NCBI GenBank assembly: GCA_031279205.1
Contig: JAITIX010000052.1
Coordinates: 1 to 34,789, forward strand
Direction: 5' to 3'
DNA: 34,789 bases
Source: Treponema sp.
GTDB lineage: Bacteria > Spirochaetota > Spirochaetia > Treponematales > Breznakiellaceae
Shown here: positions 16,711 to 24,307 of the stretch, one piece after another
Position numbering within the stretch: the first letter of the stretch is position 1
Layout of the letters: each line of letters starts with the position of its first letter
Program-made: the position numbers and the translations under genes
Notes under the pieces: model-generated
What the model saw: only the letters and a program-made list of their open reading frames with translations
Databases searched by the model: none
What the model was told of the DNA's origin: nothing

Positions 16711-18036
16711 TTGTTAAAAGAATCAATGTACAATCACTACCTGCCTGAAAAGGGCTACACGCTCGTCTACAACCATTTGACAAACTCGATTGGTCGGATT
16801 ATGAACCAGGTGGAGCTTGCGAAGATTCAGCAGACCCTTGAGCAGGGTCAAATACCCGACAGTCCGCTCTTCGCCTGTCTTGTGCGGGACGGCTTCTTTG
16901 TTGATGATACGCGCGAGGAGGAGTACGCCGCTGAGGTTCGCTACACAAGCAGAAGGTATCACAGCGGCTTAGACGCGACCATTCTTGCGTCTGAGCAGTG
17001 CAACTTCCGCTGCGTCTATTGCTACGAGGAGTTTAAGCGGGGCAACATCAGTGAGGCAGTCATTAACGCCTTCATACGCTACATAAGGAAGAATCTGAGA
17101 AACTATACCAGTGTCTCGCTCGGTTGGTTTGGCGGGGAACCTCTGCTTGCCGCTAAAGAGATTGAGCGTATCTCAACAACGGTCATGGACATCTGTGCTC
17201 GCGCGCGCAAGCCCTTTACCGCAAGCATGACCAGCAATGGGTATCTGCTGGACGTCCCCATGATGGAGCGGATGCTGCGCTGCAAGGTGTCTCACTATCA
17301 GATTACGCTGGATGGTCTTGCTGAAAGCCATAACAAGACACGGGTTCTTGCCAATGGCGGATCCAGCTTTGAGCGAATCATCACCAACCTCAGAGCAATC
17401 CACGATCAGGTGAAGTCCCAGTTCTTTCAGATAGCAATACGTATGAATGTTACTAAATCCCAGATTCCGCTTATGCAAGAATACGCCGTGTTTATGGCTG
17501 CTGAATTCGGGCAAGACCCGCGCTTCAGCTTTCTGTTCCGTCCTGCTGGTGATTGGGGCGGTGAGCGAGTGCATAGCGTAAAGGATGAGCTGGTATCGTC
17601 ATTGGACGCTGTGTATGACACGCTGCTGCAAAGCGGGACAAAGCTGAACTATGACATCAATCTTGACCTGATGGGTAATTCTACTTGTTATGCTGCTGAC
17701 CGGAACTCTTTTATTCTGGGCAGCGACGGAACCATCTATAAATGCACGGTCAGGTTTGACCAGGAATATAACCGCCTTGGTCATATCAGTGAGAATGGAG
17801 ACCTGCTTATTGATTATACGAAGCTGGACCGCTGGCTTGTTCAGCCTGCACGAAAAACAGAAGGGTGCGCGGTGTGCGCGGTATGGGCGCTGTGCCGGAA
17901 CCGTACCTGTCCTGCGAAGACTTTTGACGTGGAAGGTCATGACGTGAAGCACTGCGGCTATGAACGCGAGTCCCTTGATCCTCTTATTAGGCTCATGGAC
18001 CGCTCGAATAGCGACTACATTACGGTATATGAGTGA
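16711..18036 (+). CDS. Radical SAM/SPASM peptide maturase
   Basis: This enzyme is expected to bind a [4Fe-4S] cluster, cleave SAM and make a radical crosslink in a peptide. With the TTG start at 16711 (6 bases after GGAGG at 16701-16705) it has 441 aa; the ATG at 16726 is too far from the ribosome site. The radical SAM motif CNFRCVYC has Cys97, Cys101 and Cys104; GGEP follows at about 141-144. A C-terminal SPASM-type region has Cys at about 345, 386, 389, 395, 400 and 415, enough for two auxiliary clusters. The first ~75 residues resemble the small precursor-binding domain found in such maturases. The carrier-protein gene follows after 7 bases and the Cys-rich precursors lie just beyond. Confidence 0.88.
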   Translation: MLKESMYNHYLPEKGYTLVYNHLTNSIGRIMNQVELAKIQQTLEQGQIPDSPLFACLVRDGFFVDDTREEEYAAEVRYTSRRYHSGLDATILASEQCNFRCVYCYEEFKRGNISEAVINAFIRYIRKNLRNYTSVSLGWFGGEPLLAAKEIERISTTVMDICARARKPFTASMTSNGYLLDVPMMERMLRCKVSHYQITLDGLAESHNKTRVLANGGSSFERIITNLRAIHDQVKSQFFQIAIRMNVTKSQIPLMQEYAVFMAAEFGQDPRFSFLFRPAGDWGGERVHSVKDELVSSLDAVYDTLLQSGTKLNYDINLDLMGNSTCYAADRNSFILGSDGTIYKCTVRFDQEYNRLGHISENGDLLIDYTKLDRWLVQPARKTEGCAVCAVWALCRNRTCPAKTFDVEGHDVKHCGYERESLDPLIRLMDRSNSDYITVYE

Positions 18037-18043
18037 GGCGGTC

Positions 18044-18301
18044 ATGAAAACTGGGGTTATAAAAGAAAAGGTACTTGGATGTCTTGAGAACCTTGGGATT
18101 TTCGCTGACGCAAATGAGAATTTTTTGCTCAATGAATACATAAGAGACTCAATGACCTATATGATGTTCCTTGTGGGTTTGGAAGAAGGTTTCAGCGTTG
18201 ATATTCCCGATGAGTATCTCAGCTCGGTAATCAGTCCTGAGCAAACGCTGGAAGGTCTATGCAACGCGCTGGAGACGCTAGTTGAGGCAAGGTCTCTGTA
18301 G
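18044..18301 (+). CDS. Acyl/peptidyl carrier protein
   Basis: Carrier proteins hold acyl or aminoacyl groups as thioesters on a phosphopantetheine arm. This 85-aa acidic protein has the attachment motif IRDSMTYMMFLVGLEEGF, with the serine at position 36, followed by the helix-III pattern DIPDEYLS and a final EQTLEGLCNALETL helix, as in acyl carrier proteins. I place the start at ATG 18044, preceded by GAGG; an ATG at 18029 is in frame but overlaps the radical SAM gene. It has no fatty-acid genes around it and sits inside the RiPP locus, so it is likely dedicated to peptide modification. Confidence 0.82.
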   Translation: MKTGVIKEKVLGCLENLGIFADANENFLLNEYIRDSMTYMMFLVGLEEGFSVDIPDEYLSSVISPEQTLEGLCNALETLVEARSL

Positions 18302-18421
18302 CGCGGCGTTTATTGTGGAAGAAGCACGCTGTCAGTGCAATTTTTCAGGGTTGTCTGGTGAATAGGTTCTGTTTTCAGGGCAATTCTTTTGTTAAGAAAT
18401 TTGATAAAAGGAGGAAAACTT

Positions 18422-18631
18422 ATGGAAAAGCCCGAGAAAAAGCCTTTGTACAAGCCGCAGGCGGACAGTGTAGACATCGACGTGAATATCTATGCCAATG
18501 AATCTTGCAAGAATCCGCCTAATAGAGTCTGTGTCGACTATGGCTGCATAGACCGTTTTAATGAAGTATGCATTAACAGGCGTCAAGGTTGTGGTTGTAC
18601 CTACAATAATAGCGTTGATTGTAGTTGCTAA
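18422..18631 (+). CDS. Cys-rich RiPP precursor peptide, copy A
   Basis: This 69-aa product has a strong AAAGGAGG ribosome site. The N-terminal part shared with copies B and C (KPLYKPQADSVDIDVNIY, then ANESC) is the presumed leader or recognition region. The C-terminal part carries eight Cys (positions 29, 37, 42, 50, 57, 59, 67 and 69), ending in CSC. There is no GG protease site. The core differs from copy C after the shared NRVC(V/I)DY segment. Its place right after the radical SAM and carrier genes makes it a likely substrate. The mature form is unknown. Confidence 0.75.
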   Translation: MEKPEKKPLYKPQADSVDIDVNIYANESCKNPPNRVCVDYGCIDRFNEVCINRRQGCGCTYNNSVDCSC

Positions 18632-18683
18632 AGATGCTTTCAACGAGTGTCTGTAAATTCCATTAGTGCGGTTCGGTGGATGT

Positions 18684-18709
18684 GTCTGGTGAATACCTAT
18701 TTACCAGAC
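18684..18709 (+). other. Conserved hairpin 1 of the precursor modules
   Basis: The arms GTCTGGTGAAT (18684-18694) and its near-complement (18699-18709) form 11 bp around a tetraloop, with G-T wobble. It lies directly before copy B. Compared with the copy-C hairpin, one C-G pair has become T-A on both sides, a compensatory change. Confidence 0.65.
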
Positions 18710-18717
18710 GTCTATAT

Positions 18718-18920
18718 ATGAAAAGACCGTTGTACAAGCCACAGACTGGCGATGTGGATATCAACGTGAATGTCTATAACAATCAATCTTGCAGGGGTTT
18801 GCGTGATAGAGTTTGTACTAACAATGATGTACAAACAATGCTTGTGACGGTTCGGCTCAATGGCCTATTTTTATTAACGATGTTTGTGAAAACACCAAGT
18901 GTGTAAACGACCATTGTTAA
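18718..18920 (+). pseudogene. Cys-rich RiPP precursor peptide, copy B (broken)
   Basis: The frame opens MKRPLYKPQTGDVDINVNVY and runs through QSC and RVCTNND, then goes out of frame. Read on, it gives a Leu/Val-rich tail ending at 18906. Adding one T near 18828 restores NDCTNNACDGSAQW and continues to CENTKCVNDHC and a stop at 18918-18920, matching copy C over its whole length. The AAAAGGAGG ribosome site present before A and C is missing; the ATG follows the hairpin closely. Two lesions in one copy suggest decay. Confidence 0.75.
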
Positions 18921-18963
18921 GCATCAGACTGGCACGGGACGGAAGCTTTGTTTCCGAAAGATT

Positions 18964-18991
18964 TGTCCGGTGAATATCCATTCGCCGGACA
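18964..18991 (+). other. Conserved hairpin 2 of the precursor modules
   Basis: Perfect arms of 12 bp (TGTCCGGTGAAT, 18964-18975, with 18980-18991, one G-T pair) enclose a tetraloop ATCC. It lies about 28 bases before the copy C start. It has no T-run after it, so it is more likely an RNA-processing or stability element than a terminator. Confidence 0.7.
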
Positions 18992-19019
18992 TATATACTA
19001 AGATAAAAGGAGGTAAAGC

Positions 19020-19223
19020 ATGAAAAAGGCTTTATACAAACCGCAGATGGACAGTGTAGACATCAGCGTGAATATCTATGCCAATGAATCTTGCAACAGG
19101 TCGCCTAATAGGGTCTGTATCGACTATAGCTGCACAGACAGTTCTTGTGATGGTTCGGCTGAATGGACTGTATTTCTAAATGACACTTGTGTAAACATCA
19201 CTTGTGTAAACGACCATTGCTAA
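19020..19223 (+). CDS. Cys-rich RiPP precursor peptide, copy C
   Basis: This 67-aa product starts MKKALYKPQMDSVDISVNIY and has a strong AAAAGGAGG ribosome site 5-6 bases before the ATG. Seven Cys lie at 25, 33, 38, 43, 57, 62 and 67, the last residue being Cys. Several are followed or preceded by Asp or Asn (CIDYSCTD, CDGS, VNDHC), which could suit thioether crosslinks to the alpha, beta or gamma carbon, as in sactipeptides and ranthipeptides. That link type is inference. The leader is nearly identical to copy A, while the core is a distinct product. Confidence 0.78.
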   Translation: MKKALYKPQMDSVDISVNIYANESCNRSPNRVCIDYSCTDSSCDGSAEWTVFLNDTCVNITCVNDHC

Positions 19224-19265
19224 CCAGCAGGTTGACGCGAGTGGAACCTTTGTTTTTGCGGGATA

Positions 19266-19293
19266 TGTCCGGTGAATGCTAGTTCGCCGGACA
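19266..19293 (+). other. Conserved hairpin 3 of the precursor modules
   Basis: Arms of 11 bp (TGTCCGGTGAA, 19266-19276, with 19283-19293) enclose a six-base loop. It lies after copy C and about 35 bases before the 357-aa gene, and is followed by CTTTATT. It may reduce read-through into the downstream genes so that precursors outnumber enzymes. Confidence 0.65.
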
Positions 19294-19327
19294 CTTTATT
19301 AAGGTAATTTTATTTAGGAGAAGAACT

Positions 19328-20401
19328 ATGAAACAGCTACCGATTGAACTCAATCCATCAATAACATCTGAATGTTGGACGTATGACAGACTGTGTATTA
19401 TTGAGACTGATCCAGCCAGTCCGGAATGGGTTGCCAGTCATTATAGTGTATTTATGCATTGGGAGGGGCAAATACATTTCGGCGATGGAATGAATAGCTA
19501 TTCAATGAGCTATTATGATGATATTCTGGAACATCAGTGTGTCCCGATAGAACAATACAGGTCTCAAGAACTGATAAGACATTTTGAGCAGTGGATAGAT
19601 GAAGGGTACTATGTTATTGTTGATATGAATCTTGGAGACCTGATTAAGGGATATAAGAATTTCAAGGTACATGAGATACTCCTGTATGGTTATGATGAGC
19701 AAAGGCGTGTTTTTTATAGCCCGCTGCAAAATGAAAAAACAGGGCAGTTTGAATCCTTTGAGTTGGAATATGACGTTATACCGCCGGCTATAGAAAGCGC
19801 TATCGCATATTATCGGGAAAAGCCTAATGAGCGCCTTTGGCATTTTTATAATTTCTTTTATCCACTTACCAAGCTAAAAATCAGGCAAACATATAATGAT
19901 GACAATATGTTTATATTGAAGGCGCTCAAGAAGCTAGAGGTTGAGTGTAACAGTTATTGTCATGAGATTGGTATATACAAACAAACGCAGGAATTAGATT
20001 GTAAATTCATCAACTATACTGGTTTAGGGTGTCTTATCGGGATGAAAGAAATTCTTAACGGTATACTAGAAGATAATGATCAATCATCTAAGGGTCAAGA
20101 TAATGTTGATAAACTTTTTAAGTTATATGAACATCGCTGTATCATGCGTTCCATGCTTGAGCTGTTGCGGGAAAAATTGGGTATAGACAATGAGGCGTAC
20201 AAGAGCGCCTTTGAAACCTATTGTTCTGACATAGCGAGTATGCGGGAATGTTATTTGCTTATGGAAAAGGCTCGCATAAGCGGCAAGCTGAACTCGTTGC
20301 CCGGAATTATACAACGTCTGGACACTATTTATGAAAACGACTATGACTCGCTGCGTGTCATAGACGGTATAGCGAGGGAAAAGATGAGCGAAAGGCTCTG
20401 A
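19328..20401 (+). CDS. BtrH/papain-like family protein of the RiPP locus
   Basis: I assign only a tentative family. Residues ~90-135 (GYYVIVDMNLGDLIKGYKNF, then VHEILLYGYDEQRRVFYSP) have the strand-helix pattern of BtrH N-terminal and C39/papain-like proteins, with candidate Asp99 and His115; a Cys at position 16 (SECWTYD) could be the nucleophile. BtrH transfers an acyl group from a carrier protein in butirosin synthesis, which would fit the carrier protein two genes upstream. The C-terminal half (~200-357) is helical and unrecognised. AGGAG precedes the ATG. It might instead be the leader peptidase. Confidence 0.55.
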   Translation: MKQLPIELNPSITSECWTYDRLCIIETDPASPEWVASHYSVFMHWEGQIHFGDGMNSYSMSYYDDILEHQCVPIEQYRSQELIRHFEQWIDEGYYVIVDMNLGDLIKGYKNFKVHEILLYGYDEQRRVFYSPLQNEKTGQFESFELEYDVIPPAIESAIAYYREKPNERLWHFYNFFYPLTKLKIRQTYNDDNMFILKALKKLEVECNSYCHEIGIYKQTQELDCKFINYTGLGCLIGMKEILNGILEDNDQSSKGQDNVDKLFKLYEHRCIMRSMLELLREKLGIDNEAYKSAFETYCSDIASMRECYLLMEKARISGKLNSLPGIIQRLDTIYENDYDSLRVIDGIAREKMSERL

Positions 20402-20490
20402 GAATTTTGGAATAAACGTGCTGTTAGCGCGATTTCTCAGAGCAAGCCAGCAGGTAGCTCTATTGTAAACTAAAGGAGTTGGACTATTAT

Positions 20491-22293
20491 ATGAAGAACA
20501 AGGTAGGCAAGCATTGGTTTATTGGACTGAGCTACATGGTGAAGGTCTATTGGAAATATCACAAGCCAACGCTGTTTTATCAAGTAATAGTCTGCGTATT
20601 GGAAGGCGTTCTGCCCTTTGCAGGTATTGTGTTTCCCAAGTATATCATTGATGAATTGACCGGCGCTCATGACATCAGTCGCATTGTCTTCTTTGTTACA
20701 GTCCTGCTCCTGTGCAGTCTCTTTGGTAATACGTTCATCGGCTTTGTTCAGGCGCGGCGCGAAATGGGGCAGGCGCGTATCTACAATGGCTGGGTAATGG
20801 ACTTGATCAGGCGTCTGTATGAGGCTGACCTTGAGCGGCTTGAGGCTTCGTCGTTTTTAGACCTGCAATCCAGGGCATACAAGTTTCTGGAGGCTGACGG
20901 CTATGGTTTTGGCGCAGTGCTGGGAAAAACCGCAGATATAGCCGGTCGGATTATCACCCTCGTTGGCATCATCTCCATTATTTCACTTCTTAACCCCTTG
21001 GTTGTGCTGGTTTTCATTGGTTTAGTGATTATCACTACCCTATTCAACTCACAAAACAAGAAAGTCAGCGTTGAATTACAAATGGGACTGCCGCCGGTTC
21101 AAAGAAGGAGTAGTTATTATAGCAATCTGTTTTCCAATAATCTTTATGCAAAAGAATTGCGCATCAACGACATGGGCGCGTGGGGCTTAAAAAAGGTCAA
21201 TGAGTATGTAGGGCTTTTCTATGATTTCACCAAAAAATGGTGGGCTAATAATCTGAAGGCACAAATGTTTGGCAATGGTGTTGCGTTTATCCAGCAGGGC
21301 GTGGCTTACGCCTATCTGGTCTATGGCGTGATAAACGGACAGTTCGGCATAGGCAGTTTCACCATGTACCTTGCGGCGATCAACGCCTTCTCAGGCTCGA
21401 TGAACGCGGTTATGAATAACATTATTGACATACGCCGCTACAGCGATTATTACGACGCGGTGGACGAGTTTATGAACATGCCAAAGCGTCAGCGGGAGGG
21501 CAAGCAGGCGCTGACGCTCGCCACAGCGCCTGCGCTGGAATTCCGCGACGTGTCGTTCCGCTATCCGGGACAGGAAGCGTTCACCCTCAAGCATATCAAC
21601 ATTGTTATTCCGGCTGGTCAAAAATTATCGGTGGTTGGCGAAAACGGCGCGGGAAAAACCACGTTCACCAAGCTGCTCATGCGCCTCTATCGCCCCACAG
21701 AGGGCGTCATTCTCTTAAACGGCGTTGATATTCAGGAGTATGACTTTGACGATTACGAGAGAAATTTCTCAGTGGTGTTTCAGGATTTCGTCTTATTTGC
21801 CGCGTCTCTGCGGGAGAATGTAACGGCGGGACATGATGTGGATGACGCGAAAGCCATAGACGCGCTGCGGCGGAGCGGGTTTTCAGATAAGCTAGACCGG
21901 CTTGAAAAGGGACTTGATACGCCTATTTACAAAATACTGGACGAAAGCGGCTTTGAGCCCTCAGGCGGGGAAGGGCAGAAAATTGTTATGGCGCGCGCGC
22001 TCTTAAAAGACGCGCCGGTCGTCATACTGGACGAGCCAACCGCGGCGCTTGATCCACGGGCTGAATATGAAATCTACATGCACTTCAACAACATGGTGGC
22101 GGGCAAGACCGCGGTGTTTATCTCGCACCGGCTTTCCAGCGCCCAGTTTTGCGACAAAATAGCCGTGTTCAAAAACGGGGAAATCGTGGAACACGGCTCC
22201 CACACAGAACTCGTGAGCCGCGGCGGGCTGTATCACGAGCTGTTTAGTATGCAGGCGCAATTCTACGGGGAACAGGATGCGGAAAAGCATTAA
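20491..22293 (+). CDS. ABC exporter (fused membrane and ATPase domains)
   Basis: This 600-aa protein has about six membrane helices in residues 15-310 and an ATPase from about 345. Walker A is GENGAGKTT near 383, the signature is the unusual PSGGEGQ near 490, Walker B is VVILDEPTAALD near 510, and the H-loop reads FISHR. It has no N-terminal C39 peptidase, so it would export an already-processed peptide or leave the leader to be cut by another enzyme. The start is ATG 20491; the TTG at 20479 lies only 2 bases after AAGGAG and is less likely. It closes the RiPP locus and is probably the product exporter. Confidence 0.86.
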   Translation: MKNKVGKHWFIGLSYMVKVYWKYHKPTLFYQVIVCVLEGVLPFAGIVFPKYIIDELTGAHDISRIVFFVTVLLLCSLFGNTFIGFVQARREMGQARIYNGWVMDLIRRLYEADLERLEASSFLDLQSRAYKFLEADGYGFGAVLGKTADIAGRIITLVGIISIISLLNPLVVLVFIGLVIITTLFNSQNKKVSVELQMGLPPVQRRSSYYSNLFSNNLYAKELRINDMGAWGLKKVNEYVGLFYDFTKKWWANNLKAQMFGNGVAFIQQGVAYAYLVYGVINGQFGIGSFTMYLAAINAFSGSMNAVMNNIIDIRRYSDYYDAVDEFMNMPKRQREGKQALTLATAPALEFRDVSFRYPGQEAFTLKHINIVIPAGQKLSVVGENGAGKTTFTKLLMRLYRPTEGVILLNGVDIQEYDFDDYERNFSVVFQDFVLFAASLRENVTAGHDVDDAKAIDALRRSGFSDKLDRLEKGLDTPIYKILDESGFEPSGGEGQKIVMARALLKDAPVVILDEPTAALDPRAEYEIYMHFNNMVAGKTAVFISHRLSSAQFCDKIAVFKNGEIVEHGSHTELVSRGGLYHELFSMQAQFYGEQDAEKH

Positions 22294-22332
22294 GATCGCG
22301 CTTTTAGACGCAGCCCTAGGGCGTTGGCTCGT

Positions 22333-22367
22333 CAGCCCCTGGGATATTCCATGGCCTAGCGGGGCTG
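22333..22367. terminator. Hairpin after the RiPP locus
   Basis: CAGCCCC (22333-22339) pairs with GGGGCTG (22361-22367), with a short inner TGG/CCA stem. It lies 40 bases after the exporter stop and is probably where the transcript ends, although no T-run follows. Confidence 0.4.
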
Positions 22368-22432
22368 GAGTATCCATAGCCCGGCGCACAAGCCCGACGC
22401 GGTTTTTCGCAGCATTTACCGAATAACTCTAA

Positions 22433-23368
22433 TTAAAGCCCTATTTCATACCGTAACTCTTTTAGATTCTTTTCAGCTGAATATAAATCACCAAGTGTTT
22501 CATTTGAGATAAATTTATATCTGCTGGCAATATCATAAAAAGATGCCAATACTTGTTTATATTTTCTTGAATCATTAGCAATTATAAACAAGCCAACATT
22601 CGCATAATCAATTAGTGTCGCCATGCGCCCAACTCCACTCCATACACCTGTAGATAATTCAACCTCAAATGCGTATTCAGGGATATAGCGGTCTCCCTTT
22701 AACCTAAACCATAGCACATCTATTTCACGCAAAAGTTTATAATCCGAAAATTGCAACTGAGGACAAGTATATAATGTTGCTATATTCTCTAGTTTCTTAT
22801 TATTGAATACCTTAGATTTATTTGGACAATACGTTTGATACCCACGAATATTGCCTATTTCGTGGAGGCGCCCCTGCAAAATAGAATGCAGGTTCTCTTC
22901 AACCGTGTTGCGGCCTTTCAAACTTATTTTTTGCGGGCTAAACAGCGAAGCCCATGCGTTATAAAAACCAGCACAACCAAGCCGGTTGTTTTTTCCGGCT
23001 AAAACCAAGTTAAAGTCTTTATCAAAAACTATTTTGTATTCACCATTTCTGTCATGACTTATCTGTGATAAATGAGCGAATAATATTTGTGCAGGCATAA
23101 TAACAACAGAATCAATCGAACCGCAGATGAAAGCGATAAACGGGTTGTCCAGATTGACAAGTTCTTCTATATGCAGATAGTTGACACCATAGAAAAAACG
23201 GCGATTTGCTCCTTCCGTTGCGACGCGAATGAGAACATTTGCTCCTCCTATATGATAAGTACGCGATTTTAAGACTTTTATTAGTTCAATATTATCAGAT
23301 AAAAATCGCGCCCGTTCTAAAAAAAGCGATGCCAATTTTTCAGAGGTTGTTTGTATTTTATTTGCCAT
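22433..23368 (-). CDS. Putative PD-(D/E)XK-type nuclease
   Basis: Nothing in the first ~195 residues is recognised beyond mixed alpha/beta character. Residues ~215-265 show IDVLWFRLKGDRYIPEYAFE followed by VELSTGV, an acidic Asp strand and a FEVE strand, the arrangement of PD-(D/E)XK nucleases (Asp in IDVLW, the ExE pair in FEVE). Many restriction enzymes and defence nucleases carry this core; no methyltransferase is in the window. The DNA is AT-rich compared with its neighbours, which suggests transfer. Its function is unproven. Confidence 0.5.
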   Translation of the reverse strand: MANKIQTTSEKLASLFLERARFLSDNIELIKVLKSRTYHIGGANVLIRVATEGANRRFFYGVNYLHIEELVNLDNPFIAFICGSIDSVVIMPAQILFAHLSQISHDRNGEYKIVFDKDFNLVLAGKNNRLGCAGFYNAWASLFSPQKISLKGRNTVEENLHSILQGRLHEIGNIRGYQTYCPNKSKVFNNKKLENIATLYTCPQLQFSDYKLLREIDVLWFRLKGDRYIPEYAFEVELSTGVWSGVGRMATLIDYANVGLFIIANDSRKYKQVLASFYDIASRYKFISNETLGDLYSAEKNLKELRYEIGL

Positions 23369-23370
23369 AA

Positions 23371-23493
23371 TTAATCTCTTTTGTGAAAAATGTCTTGCCG
23401 TCTTATTGAAAAAATTATTTCGTCTGCGTTAGCGGAATCTGTCTGTAACAGTTGTATTCTTTCCATAGGTTCTCCCATCATGTTACTGTTCAT
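23371..23493 (-). CDS. Possible 40-aa ORF upstream of the nuclease
   Basis: The minus-strand frame runs from the ATG at 23493 through two further in-frame ATGs, one preceded by GGGAGA, to a TAA only 2 bases before the nuclease ATG. The predicted peptide ends SIRRQDIFHKRD. The close spacing suggests translational coupling or a small accessory protein; it could also be chance or the tail of a lost gene. Confidence 0.3.
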   Translation of the reverse strand: MNSNMMGEPMERIQLLQTDSANADEIIFSIRRQDIFHKRD

Positions 23494-23520
23494 TGTTTCA
23501 TATTTTTACTTCATCATAAA

Positions 23521-23570
23521 AAAGGCGCTCCCGGAATATATATTCTAAAGAATATTCTGAGAACGCCTTT
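23521..23570 (-). terminator. Intrinsic terminator for the 222-aa gene
   Basis: On the minus strand AAAGGCG (23564-23570) pairs with CGCCTTT (23521-23527), with GAG/CTC and an AT-rich inner stem, followed by a run of T's (23518-23523 region). This is a classical U-tailed hairpin ending the 222-aa gene at 23610. Confidence 0.75.
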
Positions 23571-23609
23571 GACGCTTTTCTTGTCGTTTTATGTTGTCTC
23601 AAAAAACCA

Positions 23610-24278
23610 TTACGCGATGACCACGCTTTGTATCGCGCTGGGCTGACCAAGACGTCCCTGCTCGTTCTGCCACAAGGCGGCGCAGGAAAGGCGCGCGCCC
23701 GACGCTTCAGGCGGCAGGACGAGGGTGAAGGGAAGGCGCGTCATTAGCGCGCTTTGCGTCAGCGCGGCGTAGTCGGTAACGCGCTCCGGCCCCCACGCGT
23801 ACTTCAACAGGCAGCCGTTGCAGCCGTAGGGAATGGCGCGGCTGTCCGGTGTGGTCTCGTCGTGGGCGCGGATTTCCACCCGGCTGTTCCCCAGCGGGTG
23901 CAGTTCCGCGATCACCGGTACTGTCGCGGGGTCTCCGATGGGGGTTTTGACCGTATCGTGGGGATGCAGCCCGCACCGCACCCGGTCGGCGTTGGTGATC
24001 ACCGGATTTTCAAAGCGGAATTTCACCATCGCGCGGACTTTCGTTTTGAAAGCGTCCCTGGCCTCGTTCTTTTCCTCGATGATCACGGGGCTTTTCTCCG
24101 GACTCACCGCCTTCGCGTGCAGGGTCTTGAACGCGGCAAGCGCCGTGCTTACCCCCGTGATCTCTGCGGCGGGAATTTCCCACTCCGCGCTATGCGCCGT
24201 AATCTCCGCAGCAAAATTGTCGCCCCAGTCGATGAGCACCGCTTCCTGCTGCGGCAAATAGTCGCCATGTTTAGACAT
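23610..24278 (-). CDS. Helical/Ig-like protein, paralogue of the 230-aa protein at 13751-14443
   Basis: The build is the same as the other copy: an N-terminal helical part of ~110 residues, a middle KFRFENPVITNADR segment matching the KDRYFKKPPLMDED segment of the other, and a C-terminal beta-sandwich ending ARLSCAALWQNEQGRLGQPS. AAGGAGG precedes the ATG. The DNA is GC-rich, unlike the adjacent nuclease gene. No function is known to me; two diverged copies suggest a multigene family. Confidence 0.7.
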   Translation of the reverse strand: MSKHGDYLPQQEAVLIDWGDNFAAEITAHSAEWEIPAAEITGVSTALAAFKTLHAKAVSPEKSPVIIEEKNEARDAFKTKVRAMVKFRFENPVITNADRVRCGLHPHDTVKTPIGDPATVPVIAELHPLGNSRVEIRAHDETTPDSRAIPYGCNGCLLKYAWGPERVTDYAALTQSALMTRLPFTLVLPPEASGARLSCAALWQNEQGRLGQPSAIQSVVIA

Positions 24279-24307
24279 CTTGTCCTCCTTGATTTGATAG
24301 GTATTAT

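Noticed and set aside
18718-18906. Copy B read as a normal 62-aa peptide with a hydrophobic tail
   Set aside because: The tail is out of frame relative to copy C; the alternate frame gives a matching Cys-rich end, so a deletion explains it better.
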